Source of the DNA: JABWBD01 sp040768665
GTDB taxonomy: Bacteria; Planctomycetota; Planctomycetia; Pirellulales; Thermoguttaceae
DNA: 28,610 nucleotides
Assembly: GCA_040768665.1 (NCBI GenBank)
Contig: JAXGMN010000093.1
Span: 1 to 28,610 of the forward strand
Reading direction: 5' to 3'
Shown: one piece after another, positions 7,569-15,174 of the stretch
Layout: every line of letters begins with the position of its first letter
How positions within the stretch are numbered: the first letter of the stretch is position 1
The notes under the pieces: model-generated
Told to the model about the DNA's origin: nothing
What the model saw: only the letters and a program-made list of their open reading frames with translations
Databases searched by the model: none
Position numbers and translations under genes: made by a program

Positions 7569-8435
7569 ATGATCCGACGACTCCTCCTCCCCTTTCTCGC
7601 TTTCGCGCTCGGCTTGCCTGGTATGGCGCCGGCCGAAGGATTGACCAATCCGCTGTTTGTTCTGGGCAACGGCGTTCAAGATCCTGCTTATCCGACCGCC
7701 GAAGCGCAAGCGGCCTTGTTGAAAGAACTCGGCTACGACGGCATTGGCCCGTCCGGGGTGCACGGGACTGCCGAAATGCTCAAAGCCTTTGATGCCCAGG
7801 GCCTGAAAGTCTACGCCCTCTACGTCGGGGCGAACATCGATACGGACCAGCCGAAATTCGATCCGCTTCTGAAGGATGCCATCGCGGGTCTTGGCGGGCA
7901 TGGCACCTACGTGTGGCTCACCATCCGCAGTCGCCAGCACCCGCCCTCGTCGACCAGGGGCGACGAGCGAGCCGTCGAGATTGTCCGGGAGGTGGCCGAT
8001 ATGGCCGAGGCAGCCGGAGTGAAAGTGGCGTTGTACCCGCACGTCGGCTTCTACGTGGCGCGAGTCGAGGACGCCGTTCGGATTGCCGACAAGGTGGATC
8101 GGCCGAGTGTGGGCGTGACTTTTAATCTTTGCCACTGGCTCAAACAGGACGGTCCGAACGGGCTCCAGGAGCGGCTCGAATCGGCCCGACCGCGGCTGTT
8201 CTTGGTGACGATCAACGGCGCCGATCCTGAAGGCAATTGGGACCGCATCATCCAGACACTCGACCGCGGCTCTTTCGATGTTTACGGGGTGCTCAAAACG
8301 CTCAAGCAAATAGGTTATTCAGGCCCCATCGGTCTCCAATGCTATGCGATCCCGGGCGATAAACGGGAGAACCTCGTCCGTTCGATGCGGGCCTGGAAGC
8401 AGTTTGCAGAGCGGATGGCGGAAGAGTGCAAGTGA
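7569..8435 (+). CDS. Exported sugar phosphate isomerase/epimerase-like TIM barrel protein
   Basis: This 288-residue protein starts with a signal peptide (RRLLLPFLAFALGLPGMAPA, cleavage likely before EGL). The rest follows the xylose-isomerase-like TIM barrel plan: LKELGYDGIGPSGVHGT near the N-terminus, LKVYALYVGANI, then VKVALYPHVGFYVARVEDA, VGVTFNLCHWLKQD (His and Asp in metal-ligand-like positions) and IGYSGPIGLQCYAIPGD near the end. A ribosome binding site AGGAG lies at 7556-7560. Exported members of this family are common in Planctomycetes and their substrates, probably sugars, are mostly unknown. The final acidic ligand normally expected in the LQCY strand is not obvious, so activity is unproven. 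It stands alone, 237 bases upstream of the histidine kinase. Confidence 0.8.
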   Translation: MIRRLLLPFLAFALGLPGMAPAEGLTNPLFVLGNGVQDPAYPTAEAQAALLKELGYDGIGPSGVHGTAEMLKAFDAQGLKVYALYVGANIDTDQPKFDPLLKDAIAGLGGHGTYVWLTIRSRQHPPSSTRGDERAVEIVREVADMAEAAGVKVALYPHVGFYVARVEDAVRIADKVDRPSVGVTFNLCHWLKQDGPNGLQERLESARPRLFLVTINGADPEGNWDRIIQTLDRGSFDVYGVLKTLKQIGYSGPIGLQCYAIPGDKRENLVRSMRAWKQFAERMAEECK

Positions 8436-8672
8436 AGGTTGCCCGGCACGAGGATCTGAACAGTCGTCGATCCGACAAAATGTCACCGCCCGTTTGGGTA
8501 AACTCCTCCAAGGTCCACCGCATTGACCCGAGTTGCCTTTCTTCCGCGGATCTGATATGTTCAACGCGATTGTCGGAAATCCGGCCAATAGCAACTTGTC
8601 TTCGCGGTGGGCTCCGAAGCGGGGGGATACCGTCGTTCGAGACGCACATTGTCTATGGAGGGGGCATTGCGT

Positions 8673-10370
8673 ATGGATACCCATGCGAAACGGACGTCGT
8701 GCGCCGGTGTTTCACAACGTCTCATGCTCGACAGATCAACCGATCCACCCCTTCCCGAAAGCGAGGATCGCTTTCGGGTAAGTTTCGAGCAGGCGGCCGT
8801 TGGAATGGCTCACGTGGCGTTGGAAGGCCGATGGCTGCTCGCGAATGACAGGCTCTGCCAGATTACCGGCTACCGGCGCGAAGAGCTGTTGTCAAAGACC
8901 TTTCAGGAGATCACCTGGCAGGAGGATCTCGATCACGACTTGGCCCAGGTGGCCCGGCTTCTCGATGGTGAAATTTCCCATTATTCCATCGATAAGAGGT
9001 ATATCCGCCCCGACGGATCGCCGGTATGGGTTCACCTGACAGTGGCACTGTACCGCGATTGCCTCGGACAGCCGGTCTATTTCCACGTGGTCGTCCAGGA
9101 CATCAGCGATCGGAAAGCAACAGAGAACGCGCTCCGTCGCAACGAGCGGAGACTGCTTGAAGCCGAAGCGGAACTGCGAGCCCTCAACGAGACCCTCGAG
9201 CATCGGGTCGCGGAACGCTCGAGGGAGGCCGAGGAGCGAGCCGCGCAGCTAAGAGCACTGGCTTCCGCACTCGCCCAGGCGGAGCAGAGCGAGCGGCGGC
9301 GACTGGCCCAGATGCTTCACGACGGGCTGCAGCAACTCCTGGTGGCAACGAAGATGAGGCTTGCGTTGCTCCGACGCAATCCGGATCCTAAGGTCGCCCA
9401 GGCCGCAGACCGTGCCAATGAACTGCTCGACGAATCGATCAGCCAGTCGCGCTCGCTCACGGCGCAGCTCAGCCCGCCCGTCTTGTACGACGCGGGGCTG
9501 GCAGGCGGGCTGGAATGGCTTGCCCGTCACATGCAGGAAAAGCACCTTCTCTCGGTTAAGGTCCATGTCGGCGAGTTCGCCGAACCGGCGGACGAGGGGA
9601 TGCGGGTTTTCCTGTTCCAGGCCGCACGCGAGTTGCTGTTCAACATCGTCAAACACGCAGAGACCAACTCCGCATGCGTCGAACTCCGGCGTTTTGGTGA
9701 AAGCCGAGTCCAACTGATCGTCTCCGATGCCGGCGGAGGTTTCGATCCTGCCGCATGCCGCGCCCAGACGACGTGCGGCGGCTTCGGACTGTTCAGCATC
9801 CGGGAACGCCTGCAACTGATCGACGGGCGGCTTGACGTCCGCGCGGCGCCGGGAGAAGGCACTCGCGTGACGATTGAAGTTCCTGCCGGTAGCCTGGCGG
9901 CCCCGCTGCCTGCGAACGGCAGCGGTGTACCCGCGTCCGCCGCCCATCTCGCGGAACCGGTGCGGAGTGGCGACTCTCGCTGTTCCGGGCACAAAATCCG
10001 TGTTATTCTGGCAGACGACCACGCTATTGTCCGGCAAGGACTCGCGGGACTGCTTCGCGAGCATCCGGAAATCGAGGTGGTCGGTGAGGCGTCGGACGGA
10101 GAGGAAGCCCTCCACGTCGCCAGGCAAACCGGCGCCCAGGTCGTGGTGATGGACCTGAGCATGCCCGGCATGAATGGCATCGACGCAACCCGCGCGATGC
10201 GAGAATCTCTTCCCGACGTGCGCATCATCGGGCTCTCGATGCACGAGGAGGCGGATCTCGGCAGGGCCATGCGCGCCGCAGGAGCCGTACGCTATCTCCG
10301 CAAGGACACCGCTTGCGACGAGCTGATCTCGACCATCCTCGCGCAGCGCGTCGGCGCGGCCGAAGCGTAA
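8673..10370 (+). CDS. Hybrid sensor histidine kinase: PAS, HisKA_3, HATPase_c and C-terminal receiver
   Basis: This is a 565-residue cytoplasmic sensor kinase without membrane segments. The start at ATG 8673 is set by GGAGGGG at 8657-8663. A PAS domain spans residues about 30-150 (RFRVSFEQAAVGMAHV, ITGYRREELLSKTF, VVVQDISDRKATE). A coiled coil covers 155-205. The HisKA_3 dimerisation segment has RRLAQMLHDGLQQLL with the phosphoacceptor His at residue 216. HATPase_c follows (ELLFNIVKHAETNSA as N box, DAGGGFDP and GGFGLFSIRERL as G boxes). After a proline/alanine-rich linker comes a NarL-type receiver (VILADDHAIVRQGLAGLL, phospho-Asp 494 in VVMDLSMPG, Lys 544 in RYLRKDTA). NarL-type receivers usually carry a LuxR helix-turn-helix; here the protein ends at the receiver, so it probably relays to another partner or is autoregulatory. 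Confidence 0.9.
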   Translation: MDTHAKRTSCAGVSQRLMLDRSTDPPLPESEDRFRVSFEQAAVGMAHVALEGRWLLANDRLCQITGYRREELLSKTFQEITWQEDLDHDLAQVARLLDGEISHYSIDKRYIRPDGSPVWVHLTVALYRDCLGQPVYFHVVVQDISDRKATENALRRNERRLLEAEAELRALNETLEHRVAERSREAEERAAQLRALASALAQAEQSERRRLAQMLHDGLQQLLVATKMRLALLRRNPDPKVAQAADRANELLDESISQSRSLTAQLSPPVLYDAGLAGGLEWLARHMQEKHLLSVKVHVGEFAEPADEGMRVFLFQAARELLFNIVKHAETNSACVELRRFGESRVQLIVSDAGGGFDPAACRAQTTCGGFGLFSIRERLQLIDGRLDVRAAPGEGTRVTIEVPAGSLAAPLPANGSGVPASAAHLAEPVRSGDSRCSGHKIRVILADDHAIVRQGLAGLLREHPEIEVVGEASDGEEALHVARQTGAQVVVMDLSMPGMNGIDATRAMRESLPDVRIIGLSMHEEADLGRAMRAAGAVRYLRKDTACDELISTILAQRVGAAEA

Positions 10371-10386
10371 CCGGGGGCCGCGTCTT

Positions 10387-10410
10387 CGCCGCCTGTCTAC
10401 AGGGGCGGCG
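10387..10410. terminator. GC-rich hairpin between convergent genes
   Basis: CGCCGCCTGT (10387-10396), a two-base loop and ACAGGGGCGGCG (10399-10410) form a strong hairpin with a two-base bulge. It lies in the 26-base gap between the convergent kinase and DUF3999 genes and overlaps the DUF3999 stop codon. There is no T-run on either side, so a bidirectional terminator role is only a suggestion. Confidence 0.4.
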
Positions 10411-11926
10411 TCTTGGAAAGCGAATCCGCGGCATCGTGCACGGCGATCGCGCGCCGGGCAACGCTCACGACAATCGCCCCAAGCACCAGGCTCACCGATC
10501 CCAAGACGGCATAGATCAGCCAAGGCCATCGCTCCGTTAGCGGCAGCGGCTCCGGCGTGTACACCGGATTCGGCTGGGGGTCGCCGAGGCGCGCCCGGGC
10601 CGGCGGCGGCACGAGCAGCTCGGGCAGGTTTCGAGCAAAGTCGTAGAGCGGGGCGCCCGCGTCTCGATTGCCATAATAGAGACGGTACTCGGTTCCCGGA
10701 TCAGACGGCTTCGCAAACACGACCTGGCGGGCGGGCGCGCTGAACGTCGCCGAGCGGATGTCCAACGGCGGGTTGCCGTGATCGATCACGACCAGCCGGA
10801 GCCGCGACGCGCGCACCTCTGAAAACTCGGCCTCGAGCGGCTGTTTCTCCTCACCGGCTCGTCTTCTCCAGGTTCCGGCGTGGATGCGCCGGAAACGCTC
10901 CCGCGAGCCTTCGGGTCCGCCGGCTTCAAGGTAATAGTCACGGACGAAGTCCTCGTCGGCAATTTCTGCGGCGATCTGCTCAAGCGGCACGTTTTCGCCA
11001 CCCAGGGCGATGATCCACGCCGAGGCAGGCGCACCGTTGGCTCGCGTCGGTTCCCTCGGCCCCAGGACGCCCGGCAACGCCAGCATTTCTCCCGGTACCT
11101 TGACCGTGCGATAGACCAGGACGTCCTGGATCGGGGCCGGCTCCTTGTCGCTCAACGGATCCGGGTAGACCCGAAGCCGCAGATAGCGAAAGCGGCTGGG
11201 CGGATACGTGAGCCTGACGTCCTGAAACAGTCCCTTCTCCGCTTGAAAGCGGACCAGGTTTTCCTCCGCCAGTTCGCGCCACTGGTCCGCATCGTCACTG
11301 GCTTCCAGCACGGCGCGCCGCCGGAAGTCTACACCCCGCATGGACACTTCGACCTCGTTGTGCTCGAGGTTGCCGGACCCAAGATCGAGGGAGAGCTCCG
11401 TGGAGCCTTCCGGCCCGCCGGCGCGATTGAAGACTTCCGCCCGGACAGTGTCGCGGCGGTCTTCCGGCCGCCGCACTCGCAGAGCATAGGGCACCTCGCG
11501 GTTCGCGTCCGAGTAGAGCCTCAGGTCTGCAAGATCGAACCTCGCCTTGTCAAAAACGCCGGGCAGGACGACGAAGTCGACCCACGGCGATTCGCTCTCG
11601 ACCGGCGACGCGGGCATCAGCACATCCTGGAAGTACGGCCAGGCAACGAGTGGTTTGCTGCGGAGGTTTGGAGAAGGTGCGTCGGGAGCCAGTGCCTGCG
11701 CGTGGGGTGTCGCCAGGAGTATTGCCAACGCGGCACCGATCGCGACCCACCAGACCAGTTGCCGTGTTGTTCCGGCAAGGCGGCCGCTGTTCCCGGTGGG
11801 GGCAGCAGTGCGAGAAATAAGTGTCGGGAACCATTTGTGCGAAGCACCCGGAGGGCCGGTTTCCGGCAAATCGTTCCTGACACATGTTTGTCGAACGTTG
11901 CTAAGCTTGCGACTCACGGGATTCAC
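10397..11926 (-). CDS. DUF3999 family exported protein
   Basis: This is a 509-residue protein with one membrane segment near the N-terminus (LVWWVAIGAALAILLATPHA, a signal anchor or signal peptide) and another at the C-terminus (WLIYAVLGSVSLVLGAIVVS) before a short cytoplasmic tail. The region between is a large extracytoplasmic beta-rich domain (DVLMPASPVESE, LADLRLYSDANREVPYALRV, FRYLRLRVYPDPLS). The order and the adjacent DUF2339 gene identify it as DUF3999, a family usually paired with DUF2339 and without known function. The start is GTG 11926, overlapping the DUF2339 stop by 26 bases, so the two are translationally coupled; the first 55 residues are unusually long for a signal segment, and a later start is possible. 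Confidence 0.75.
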   Translation of the reverse strand: MNPVSRKLSNVRQTCVRNDLPETGPPGASHKWFPTLISRTAAPTGNSGRLAGTTRQLVWWVAIGAALAILLATPHAQALAPDAPSPNLRSKPLVAWPYFQDVLMPASPVESESPWVDFVVLPGVFDKARFDLADLRLYSDANREVPYALRVRRPEDRRDTVRAEVFNRAGGPEGSTELSLDLGSGNLEHNEVEVSMRGVDFRRRAVLEASDDADQWRELAEENLVRFQAEKGLFQDVRLTYPPSRFRYLRLRVYPDPLSDKEPAPIQDVLVYRTVKVPGEMLALPGVLGPREPTRANGAPASAWIIALGGENVPLEQIAAEIADEDFVRDYYLEAGGPEGSRERFRRIHAGTWRRRAGEEKQPLEAEFSEVRASRLRLVVIDHGNPPLDIRSATFSAPARQVVFAKPSDPGTEYRLYYGNRDAGAPLYDFARNLPELLVPPPARARLGDPQPNPVYTPEPLPLTERWPWLIYAVLGSVSLVLGAIVVSVARRAIAVHDAADSLSKTPPL

Positions 11927-13874
11927 CTTTGATCGTCGAACTCGGGTCGAATTCCAGTCGGACTCGTTGGTAGGCCCAGGCGGCTACGCCCAGGAGCACC
12001 GCCAGTACGAAGAATGCCAGGATGCGATAGATCTCGTCCAATTCCGACATGTCGACCAGGAACACCTTGCCTACCGTCAGACCATAGAGCGCAATGGCCA
12101 GCCAGCGGATCCGGGCCGCTCGCATCCGAAAACCAATGGCCAATAGCGCGGTAGCAAACATCGCCCAGAGTACGGAGACCGACATCTGCCCAAGCCAGTT
12201 CCAGTCGATCCGGTCCCCTTCTCGTACGGCAGCGAGTGCGTCGAAGAATCCATAGCACTCGACCGAGAGGACCAGCCAGGCGAGTACGATCCCGGCCAGG
12301 CCGACGAGACCGGCCAGGAATCGCTCGCTGCTTGCCAGCCTCGCCAAGAACCGTTGCGTGGCGAGCAGCCCGGCGAGAAGCAGAACAGCGGTGCCCAGCG
12401 CGGGCAGTGCGTAGGCGTTCAGCAACGGCAGGAAGGGCTCGCGGGTATGGAACGGTGTGTCGACGAGCACCACGCGGGCCACGGCGGCAAACGCCAGGGT
12501 TCCGGCAATCGCCCGCATCGCCGGCGAACCGATGCGATTGCCGAACCACCACAACACGGCGGCCTCCGCCGCCCAGCCGAGCGCTACCCAGGCGGCATCC
12601 GCCTGGATCGGAAAAGCAAGGGCCACAAACTCGACGGCGATCGCCAGTGCGGTGAGCAACTGCCGGGTCTGTTGGGGTCGCCAGCCGAGGATCAGTCGAG
12701 CAACTATGGCGTAAACCATCGCCATCGCCACCGCCGACGTGCCCATCCAGACCTCGTACTCCGGCCGCATGAGGACGTAGAATGCCAGGAACGCCAGCGA
12801 GGCAGTCAGCACCATCCTTGCCAGGTCTTCCCAGGTTGCGCGGCGACCGCGGAAAGCATGCATCAGCAGGTTCTGCCCCAGGAACAGGGCGAAAACGACT
12901 GCTTGAAAGCCAAGGGCCCAAGCGAGCTTCTCCGGGTGGTAGTTCTGCGTATACCATATCCAGAAAAGACCGTGCGTTCCCACGAGCGCGATCGAGCCGA
13001 TCCCGATCCACGCGCGAAACACGAGCATCCCGAGCACTCCGGCATCGAGTACGGCCAGATACGTGAAGAGCGACTGGTATTGATCATGCTCGGAGTGCAT
13101 CAGCACGGGTGTAAGCAGCCCGCCAAGCAGTGCGGTAAGTCCAATCGCCGGGGAGTTGTAGAGGACGGCCAGCACGGCCGATTCCAGCACGAGGATCGCC
13201 AGGAACACGCCGGCTGCCTGCTGTGGCAGCAAATGGTAGAAACCAAAGGCGGCATACGTCGAGAGATAGAGGACGACGATACCGGCGGCGCTGACCATCT
13301 GAGAGCCTGCCCCAAAACCATCGGGGACTGGCTCATTTTGCGGAGTCTCCGGAGCAAAATGTGCCTGTCCCCTTCTTCTCGGCTGAGAGAAACCTCGCCA
13401 TCGGCGCCGACGTTGCTTTTCGCCGGCGACCATCAGCCCGGCGCCGGCAATGACTCCCAGGGCAACACGTCCCAGCGGCCCGATCCATTGGTTCTCGAAC
13501 GCGTAGCGGAGGAAGAATGCGGCTGCAAATACGAGGAGAACCACCGCCACCCAACCCAATGCCTTTCGGCCGACCAGCAATTCCCACTGGATCGGTTCTC
13601 GCTCGGCAGCCTTTACCTCGCCCGGGGCAAACGGGCTGACGTCGACCAACGGACCAGCCGCTTCGGCCGGAACCACTTCGGCCGCGACTGCATCCTCTTC
13701 TCGTTCTGCCGGACCACGGCCCCTCTCAACGATGGATTCGAGTTCCCGAACCCGTCGCATCAGATCGTTCATCAGCCGGGATCGCCGATAGGCGATGATC
13801 GCGAGCACGAGCGCCGTCAGCGGAACGCCAACGACGATCAGCAGGACGAGACTGACTGCGAAGAATTCGATCAA
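11901..13874 (-). CDS. DUF2339 family polytopic membrane protein with in-frame repeat insertion
   Basis: This 657-residue protein has an N-terminal membrane helix (FFAVSLVLLIVVGVPLTALV), a charged coiled region, and then many membrane helices from about residue 103 to the end (for example LGWVAVVLLVFAAAFFLRYA and GIVVLYLSTYAAFGFYHLL). This is the DUF2339 plan; the family is thought to be an inner-membrane protein of unknown role. The partner DUF3999 gene overlaps its 3' end. Residues 165-192 are extra to the family: they are encoded by a palindromic repeat inserted after GFSQ, and removing the 84 bases restores the continuous GFSQMVSAAG sequence. The insertion lies in a loop between two helices and the frame is open throughout, so the protein may still be made and may tolerate the insertion. 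Confidence 0.85.
   Translation of the reverse strand: MIEFFAVSLVLLIVVGVPLTALVLAIIAYRRSRLMNDLMRRVRELESIVERGRGPAEREEDAVAAEVVPAEAAGPLVDVSPFAPGEVKAAEREPIQWELLVGRKALGWVAVVLLVFAAAFFLRYAFENQWIGPLGRVALGVIAGAGLMVAGEKQRRRRWRGFSQPRRRGQAHFAPETPQNEPVPDGFGAGSQMVSAAGIVVLYLSTYAAFGFYHLLPQQAAGVFLAILVLESAVLAVLYNSPAIGLTALLGGLLTPVLMHSEHDQYQSLFTYLAVLDAGVLGMLVFRAWIGIGSIALVGTHGLFWIWYTQNYHPEKLAWALGFQAVVFALFLGQNLLMHAFRGRRATWEDLARMVLTASLAFLAFYVLMRPEYEVWMGTSAVAMAMVYAIVARLILGWRPQQTRQLLTALAIAVEFVALAFPIQADAAWVALGWAAEAAVLWWFGNRIGSPAMRAIAGTLAFAAVARVVLVDTPFHTREPFLPLLNAYALPALGTAVLLLAGLLATQRFLARLASSERFLAGLVGLAGIVLAWLVLSVECYGFFDALAAVREGDRIDWNWLGQMSVSVLWAMFATALLAIGFRMRAARIRWLAIALYGLTVGKVFLVDMSELDEIYRILAFFVLAVLLGVAAWAYQRVRLEFDPSSTIKGESRESQA
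13299..13389. mobile_element. 84-bp palindromic repeat insertion with 7-bp target duplication
   Basis: CTGAGAG occurs at 13299-13305 and again at 13383-13389. Between them lies a 50-bp near-palindrome (13323-13372) with outer arms GGGGACTGGCTCATTTTGC and GCAAAATGTGCCTGTCCCC. The added length (one target copy plus element) is 84 bases, that is 28 codons, and it keeps the DUF2339 frame. It encodes no protein of its own, so it fits a MITE-like or REP-like element moved in trans. Confidence 0.75.
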
Positions 13875-13905
13875 GGGAGCCGTCCTCGGTTGCAGGGCAG
13901 TAAGC

Positions 13906-14021
13906 GTTCACGCCCGCGGTCGGGGACTGGACCATTTTTCGGTCACTTGACGCATGTTGGCGCAAAAGACGTCGGCCGAAAACATGGACCTGTCCCCCCT
14001 CTCTTCCGCAGGTGTGAACGG
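13906..14021. repeat. 116-bp inverted repeat of the same palindromic family
   Basis: The outer arms CGTTCACGCCCGCGG (13906-13920) and CCGCAGGTGTGAACG (14007-14021) are complementary at 13 of 15 positions. Inside lie GGGGACTGGACCATTTTTCGG and, opposite, CCGAAAACATGGACCTGTCCCC. The left half is nearly identical to the repeat at 17755-17795. It sits in the gap between the lipid kinase and DUF2339 genes; the rest of that gap (14022-14188) shows nothing recognisable. Confidence 0.75.
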
Positions 14022-14188
14022 CCGCCGCGGGGATTACCGGGATTCGACGCCGAATGCGGCGCTCAGGCCGGTAGCCGAGCGAGTGCCGATGTATGCCCGG
14101 GCGGGTTCTCCCTGTGAATATAACGCGGCGGCGTCAAGCGATGCGACAGCAGTCCGCGGTACTGACGCCAAGGAGCCCGTCCTTCCGA

Positions 14189-15139
14189 CTACCCGTCGGC
14201 CACCTCTCGCGGCGGAGCAAAGACGGTCACCGCGTGCGGGATAAGACGGAATACGGCGGGCGTCGATGCGGTGAGTTCACCATCGGTGTTGATCCGGCGC
14301 CGCCGGCGGGTCTGGATGGCGATCTCGCGGCCGGAGCAGGTCCGCACTCCGGGACGGTTGGCAAGGGTGCCCTTTTTCAACGCCCACAACATGCCCAGGA
14401 CCTGCCACCAATGCTCCACTTCCAGGCTGTACAGGTCGAGTTGCTGATCGTCGATCGCGGCCTGTTCGGCAACCGCCATTCCGCCGCCGTAGAAGCGGCC
14501 GTTTCCAACGGTTATTTGGACGGTGCGGGCATTCCATACCGTTGCGCCGCAGCGGATCTCCGCCCGAAAGGGGCGATCCTGCCAGAGGACTCGCATGGCC
14601 GCGATCGCGTAGGCGAGCACTCCCCAGCGCTTCTTGATGTCGCAGTTAAGCCGCCGGGTGATCGACACGCTCAGTCCGATGCTGGCCACATTGAAGAAAT
14701 GCTTGCCATTGACCGTCCCGACATCGATCCGGCGGGTGTTGCCGGCGGCAATGATCTGGCACGCGTTTTCGAGATCGGTTGGAATGGCCAATGTCCGCGC
14801 CAGGTCGTTGGCGGTACCCAGCGGCAGGATGCCCAACGGCAACCCGGTCTCGACGATCGCATCTGCGGCGGCGTTCAGCGCGCCGTCTCCGCCGGCCACG
14901 ATCACCATGTCGGTACGGTCGCGATATTCGCGGATGAGGTCGGGATAGAGCGCGGGACTCTTGGGAATCGCCAGGGTAAGCGTAAGACCATGCTCGCCGA
15001 GCCTGCCTACGGCCCCGTCCAACTGTTCTCGTACTTGCCGGGCCCGGGGATTGGTCAGCACAAGCGCCGTCCGGTCCCTGCCGGGCACAGCGGCTTGCCG
15101 CATCCCGGGTGCAACGTGAATTGTCCGAACGTCGGCCAT
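14189..15139 (-). CDS. Diacylglycerol kinase-like lipid kinase (YegS/BmrU type)
   Basis: This 316-residue protein is a DAGK_cat-family lipid kinase that would phosphorylate diacylglycerol or a related lipid at the membrane with ATP. ALVLTNPRAR (residues 25-34) is the first strand and loop. IVAGGDGALNA has the nucleotide-binding GGDGxLN at residues 83-89, and LGILPLGTANDLAR (102-115) is the second phosphate-binding motif. The C-terminal beta-sandwich holds VGNGRFYGGGMAVAEQAAID and the INTDGE motif that fits the family's conserved NxDGE near the end. There are no membrane segments, as usual for the family. It lies 35 bases downstream of the transporter gene on the same strand, so the two may be co-transcribed. 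The family is clear; the substrate is inferred. Confidence 0.88.
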   Translation of the reverse strand: MADVRTIHVAPGMRQAAVPGRDRTALVLTNPRARQVREQLDGAVGRLGEHGLTLTLAIPKSPALYPDLIREYRDRTDMVIVAGGDGALNAAADAIVETGLPLGILPLGTANDLARTLAIPTDLENACQIIAAGNTRRIDVGTVNGKHFFNVASIGLSVSITRRLNCDIKKRWGVLAYAIAAMRVLWQDRPFRAEIRCGATVWNARTVQITVGNGRFYGGGMAVAEQAAIDDQQLDLYSLEVEHWWQVLGMLWALKKGTLANRPGVRTCSGREIAIQTRRRRRINTDGELTASTPAVFRLIPHAVTVFAPPREVADG

Positions 15140-15174
15140 GGTGCATCACTTCCAGGAGGTCTCACGAGGCCGGG

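Noticed and set aside
9249..10529. A 426-codon minus-strand frame
   Set aside because: It is the complement of the histidine kinase/receiver gene, which has all expected motifs.
10880..11932. A 350-codon plus-strand frame
   Set aside because: It is the complement of the DUF3999 gene and shows no domain of its own.
12354..14117. A 587-codon plus-strand frame
   Set aside because: It lies opposite the DUF2339 gene, whose membrane helices and family features are clear. The plus-strand product is charged, low-complexity and matches nothing recognisable.
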